Under the pieces are notes generated by a model. That model saw only the letters and a list, made by a program, of their open reading frames with translations. It had not been told where the DNA came from and made no database searches. Both the position numbers and the translations under genes were made by a program. From Hymenobacter polaris (GTDB taxonomy: Bacteria; Bacteroidota; Bacteroidia; Cytophagales; Hymenobacteraceae), in contig NZ_JABBGH010000002.1 in the NCBI RefSeq assembly GCF_012927305.1, positions 682,001 through 746,000 of the forward strand: a stretch of 64,000 bases of DNA. The letters run 5' to 3'. Shown in pieces: positions 62,174 to 64,000 of this stretch (positions are counted from its first letter, which is position 1; each line of letters starts with the position of its first letter).

Positions 62174-63082
62174 CTAGGCCGACTTATCGGCGTAGCCCTT
62201 CAGGCGCTTGACGGCCGTCCAGACGGCGCCCACGGCCAGCAGGCCGGCCTTCCAGAATTGGCCTAGCACGGCTGCAGTGCCCGCGCCCCCTAGGGCCTTG
62301 CCCGCCACCAAGCCGCCGAGTGAGTAGGCGGCCAGCTCGTCGTGCTCGGGCTGGAAATCGGCGTACTGCTCGCCACGCGCAAACTGCACGCCCGCCAGCA
62401 GGGCTGGCATGCTAGACTTGATTTCGGGCAGGTACTTGGGCTCGGCAATGGCGTTGAGCACCAGCACGCCCTGGCGGCCCAGCACCCGCACCTGGTAGTT
62501 GAGGGTTTGGGTGGGGTCGGTGCCGAAGCGCAGCAGCTTGCCCCAATATAGGGCGTGGTGCTGCGCGTCGTAGGCCGGCTTGGCGCCCCAGCCCGCTAGG
62601 TGAATGGGGGCGTAGCCGGCGGCCACGCGCGCGGCATTGTTGCCCTCGGTTTGGCGCTGCATGTCGGCCAGCAGGCGGTGGTCGTCGAGGCTGGCCGCGT
62701 CAGCATCCTTCACGTGGCCAATGGGGTCAAACTCCACGATGTAGCCCCAACTTTTGTCGGCCAGCGGCGCGGCGTCGGTGGGGAAAAGCATGCCCAGGTT
62801 GGCCCGGCGCGGGTTGTGCCACAGCTCGTGCAGCACGTAGGCGCTCTGGGTCGAGTCGAGGTAGTGGAAGCCTGCGGGCACGGTTAGCTCACCAATGCCG
62901 CCGGGCAGCGCAATGCGGCCCGTCTGGTAGCGGAAAGTGGCATTGATGGAATCGGCCCGGGCGGGAGAAATTGCGGCGGCCGTCGGTAAATTTTTTTTGA
63001 GCTGGGGCGCGGGCGCCGCCTCGGTAGTCCGGCTGGCAGTGCTGGCTAGTAGAATGAGAATAGCGAATACTGATTTTTTCAT
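62174..63082 (-). CDS. DUF2167 family membrane-anchored protein
   Basis: 302 residues: signal peptide MKKSVFAILILLASTASRTT, then FRYQTGRIALPGGIGELTVPAGFHYLDS, SWGYIVEFDPIGHVKDADAASL, and the hallmark IHLAGWGAKPAYDAQHHALYWGKLL, all as I remember DUF2167. The C-terminus has a hydrophobic glycine-rich helix (SLGGLVAGKALGGAGTAAVL) and a basic end (KRLKGYADKSA), fitting a membrane anchor. The function of the family is unknown. It has its own strong terminator, and a near-consensus TATCTTAG lies upstream around 63110. Confidence 0.85.
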   Translation of the reverse strand: MKKSVFAILILLASTASRTTEAAPAPQLKKNLPTAAAISPARADSINATFRYQTGRIALPGGIGELTVPAGFHYLDSTQSAYVLHELWHNPRRANLGMLFPTDAAPLADKSWGYIVEFDPIGHVKDADAASLDDHRLLADMQRQTEGNNAARVAAGYAPIHLAGWGAKPAYDAQHHALYWGKLLRFGTDPTQTLNYQVRVLGRQGVLVLNAIAEPKYLPEIKSSMPALLAGVQFARGEQYADFQPEHDELAAYSLGGLVAGKALGGAGTAAVLGQFWKAGLLAVGAVWTAVKRLKGYADKSA

Positions 63083-63325
63083 AAAAAAGCGGGCTAGGGT
63101 CGGCTACGTGACTAAGATACTAAGCTTGCGAATTATTGCTACTACTCGGTGCTAAATAGTTGCTTTATTGAGGTTAGGCTAAATAAGCGCGAAAATGTTC
63201 AGCGGGAAGTTATCCAGATAGCCTCCACCGTAAAATGATTTTTAGAATTAAGATAAATCTTGTTATTAGTCAATTTTAAATAGTAATTGAGTTGCCTCGC
63301 TGGCTTAGCCGCGGGCGGTAGCCGG
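63083..63325. other. AT-rich divergent control region
   Basis: About 240 bp between the DUF2167 and cystathionine gamma-synthase-like genes, strongly AT-rich at 63130-63290. I looked for a SAM riboswitch and saw no convincing one. Confidence 0.5.
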
Positions 63326-63333
63326 TACCTTTG
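63326..63333 (+). promoter_or_regulatory. -7 element TACCTTTG before the PLP enzyme gene
   Basis: Exact -7 match ending eight bases before the ATG at 63341; the transcript would start at or next to the start codon. No -33 element recognised. Confidence 0.55.
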
Positions 63334-63340
63334 CTAGTCT

Positions 63341-64000
63341 ATGAAGTTTGCCACCAAAGCCATCCACGCCGGGGTGCATCCTGACCCCACGACCGGGGCC
63401 ATTATGACCCCCATTTACCAAACCTCGACCTATGCTCAGCGCTCGCCGGGCGATAACAAAGGCTACGAGTACTCGCGCACCCACAACCCCACCCGCACCC
63501 AACTGCAGAATGCGCTGGCTGCCCTCGACGGCGGCGAGCACGGGTTGGCGTTTGCCTCGGGCATGGCGGCCATCGACTGCGTGCTGCGCCTGTTGAAGCC
63601 CGGCGACGAGGTGATTTCAACCGACGACCTCTACGGCGGCAGCTACCGCATCATGACCAAGGTGTACGAGCCGCTGGGCATCGTTTTTCACTTTGTGCCG
63701 ATGCGCGATTTAGCTTCGGTGCGCGAGAAAGTGAGCGCCAAAACCAAGCTCATATGGGTGGAAACGCCCACTAACCCGCTGCTCAACATCATCGATATTG
63801 CGGGCGTGGCGGCCATTGCCAAGGAAGCCGGCGCGCTGCTGGCCGTCGATAATACCTTCTCGACGCCCTACCTGCAGGAGCCGCTGGCCCTAGGGGCCGA
63901 CATCGTGGTGTACTCGCTAACCAAGTACATGGGCGGGCACTCCGATGTGGTGATGGGCGCGCTGGTGTTTAACGGCGAAGAACTGCTGAAAGACCTGAGC
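63341..64000 (+). CDS. Cystathionine gamma-synthase/lyase family PLP enzyme, 3' truncated by window
   Basis: The first 220 residues of an enzyme that is normally about 380. MKFATKAIHAGVHPDPTTGAI and PIYQTSTYAQRSPGDNKGYEYSRTHNPTR are the Cys/Met-metabolism PLP-family start, GLAFASGMAAIDCVLRLL binds the phosphate, WVETPTNPLLNIIDI follows, and the PLP lysine is K195 in YSLTKYMGGHSDVVMG. It could be cystathionine gamma-synthase (MetB), gamma-lyase (MGL/CGL) or beta-lyase; the distinguishing C-terminal half is outside the window. It is cytoplasmic and divergent from DUF2167. Confidence 0.93.
   Translation, partial: MKFATKAIHAGVHPDPTTGAIMTPIYQTSTYAQRSPGDNKGYEYSRTHNPTRTQLQNALAALDGGEHGLAFASGMAAIDCVLRLLKPGDEVISTDDLYGGSYRIMTKVYEPLGIVFHFVPMRDLASVREKVSAKTKLIWVETPTNPLLNIIDIAGVAAIAKEAGALLAVDNTFSTPYLQEPLALGADIVVYSLTKYMGGHSDVVMGALVFNGEELLKDLS

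Noticed and set aside
63083..63340. Possible SAM riboswitch before the cystathionine gamma-synthase-like gene
   Set aside because: The words ttatccagat and ctccacc looked suggestive, but no paired core could be built and the promoter lies downstream of them.

Overview
The window reads as a chromosome segment of a GC-rich member of the Bacteroidota, most likely Hymenobacter or a close relative. The evidence is a PorU/PorV pair of the type IX secretion system (T9SS), a secreted protein with a T9SS C-terminal sorting domain, Bacteroidota-type promoters (TAnnTTTG at -7), a CxxxY-type CcmE, a DUF6252 lipoprotein remnant, and A-rich rather than strong Shine-Dalgarno leaders. I see no rRNA, CRISPR array, intact transposase or prophage. 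One tRNA gene is present (Arg, anticodon ACG).

Layout. 1-5.5 kb: lipoprotein, DUF3500 T9SS cargo, HupE/UreJ-like membrane protein and a catalytically dead M16 peptidase homologue. 5.8-13.3 kb: porU-porV, then pssA and a CarboxypepD_reg-like protein. 13.3-18.9 kb: MBL hydrolase, FAD oxidoreductase and a giant beta-propeller/beta-barrel protein. 18.9-22.6 kb: a nonsense-interrupted DUF6252 gene, then cytochrome c maturation genes ccmB, C, D and E with a methyltransferase between B and C. 22.8-35.8 kb, all on the minus strand: purH, a Na+/H+ antiporter, mreB, mreC, mreD and a 2,071-residue alpha-2-macroglobulin. 36-41 kb: thioredoxin-like protein, then acyl-CoA dehydrogenase, PIG-L deacetylase, NodS-like methyltransferase and a convergent GT2 glycosyltransferase, which look like one uncharacterised pathway. 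41-45 kb: barrel protein, UbiA prenyltransferase, cold-shock protein, IscX, 2Fe-2S ferredoxin and DUF2520. 45.4-50.5 kb: a decayed T9SS-cargo gene, a GAF protein, a detached ccmF and a cysteine-rich secreted protein. 50.5-57 kb: hybrid histidine kinase convergent with a LytTR regulator, a secreted lysine-rich protein, and a second ferredoxin with its TrxB-like ferredoxin-NADP reductase. 57-61.3 kb: a gene-poor stretch ending in a low-GC zinc-motif gene and a decayed serine recombinase against the 3' end of tRNA-Arg. 61.3-64 kb: TVP38/TMEM64 protein, DUF2167 protein and the start of a cystathionine gamma-synthase-family gene that runs off the window.

Two patterns cut across the genes. First, the palindrome CCTAGG, usually as CCCTAGGG, occurs about 100 times by hand count, in coding and non-coding DNA on both strands, although CTAG-containing words are normally rare in bacteria. 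It recalls HIP1 of cyanobacteria. Second, intergenic gaps repeatedly hold long, near-perfect inverted repeats sharing a core whose two arms change together between copies.

Functional themes: envelope building (T9SS, MreBCD, barrel proteins, A2M, phosphatidylserine synthesis), cytochrome c and Fe-S/ferredoxin redox chemistry, and signalling. The best candidates for undescribed biology are the CCTAGG system, the covarying hairpins, the acyl-CoA dehydrogenase/PIG-L/methyltransferase/GT2 cluster, and the tRNA-linked SHIIP gene.
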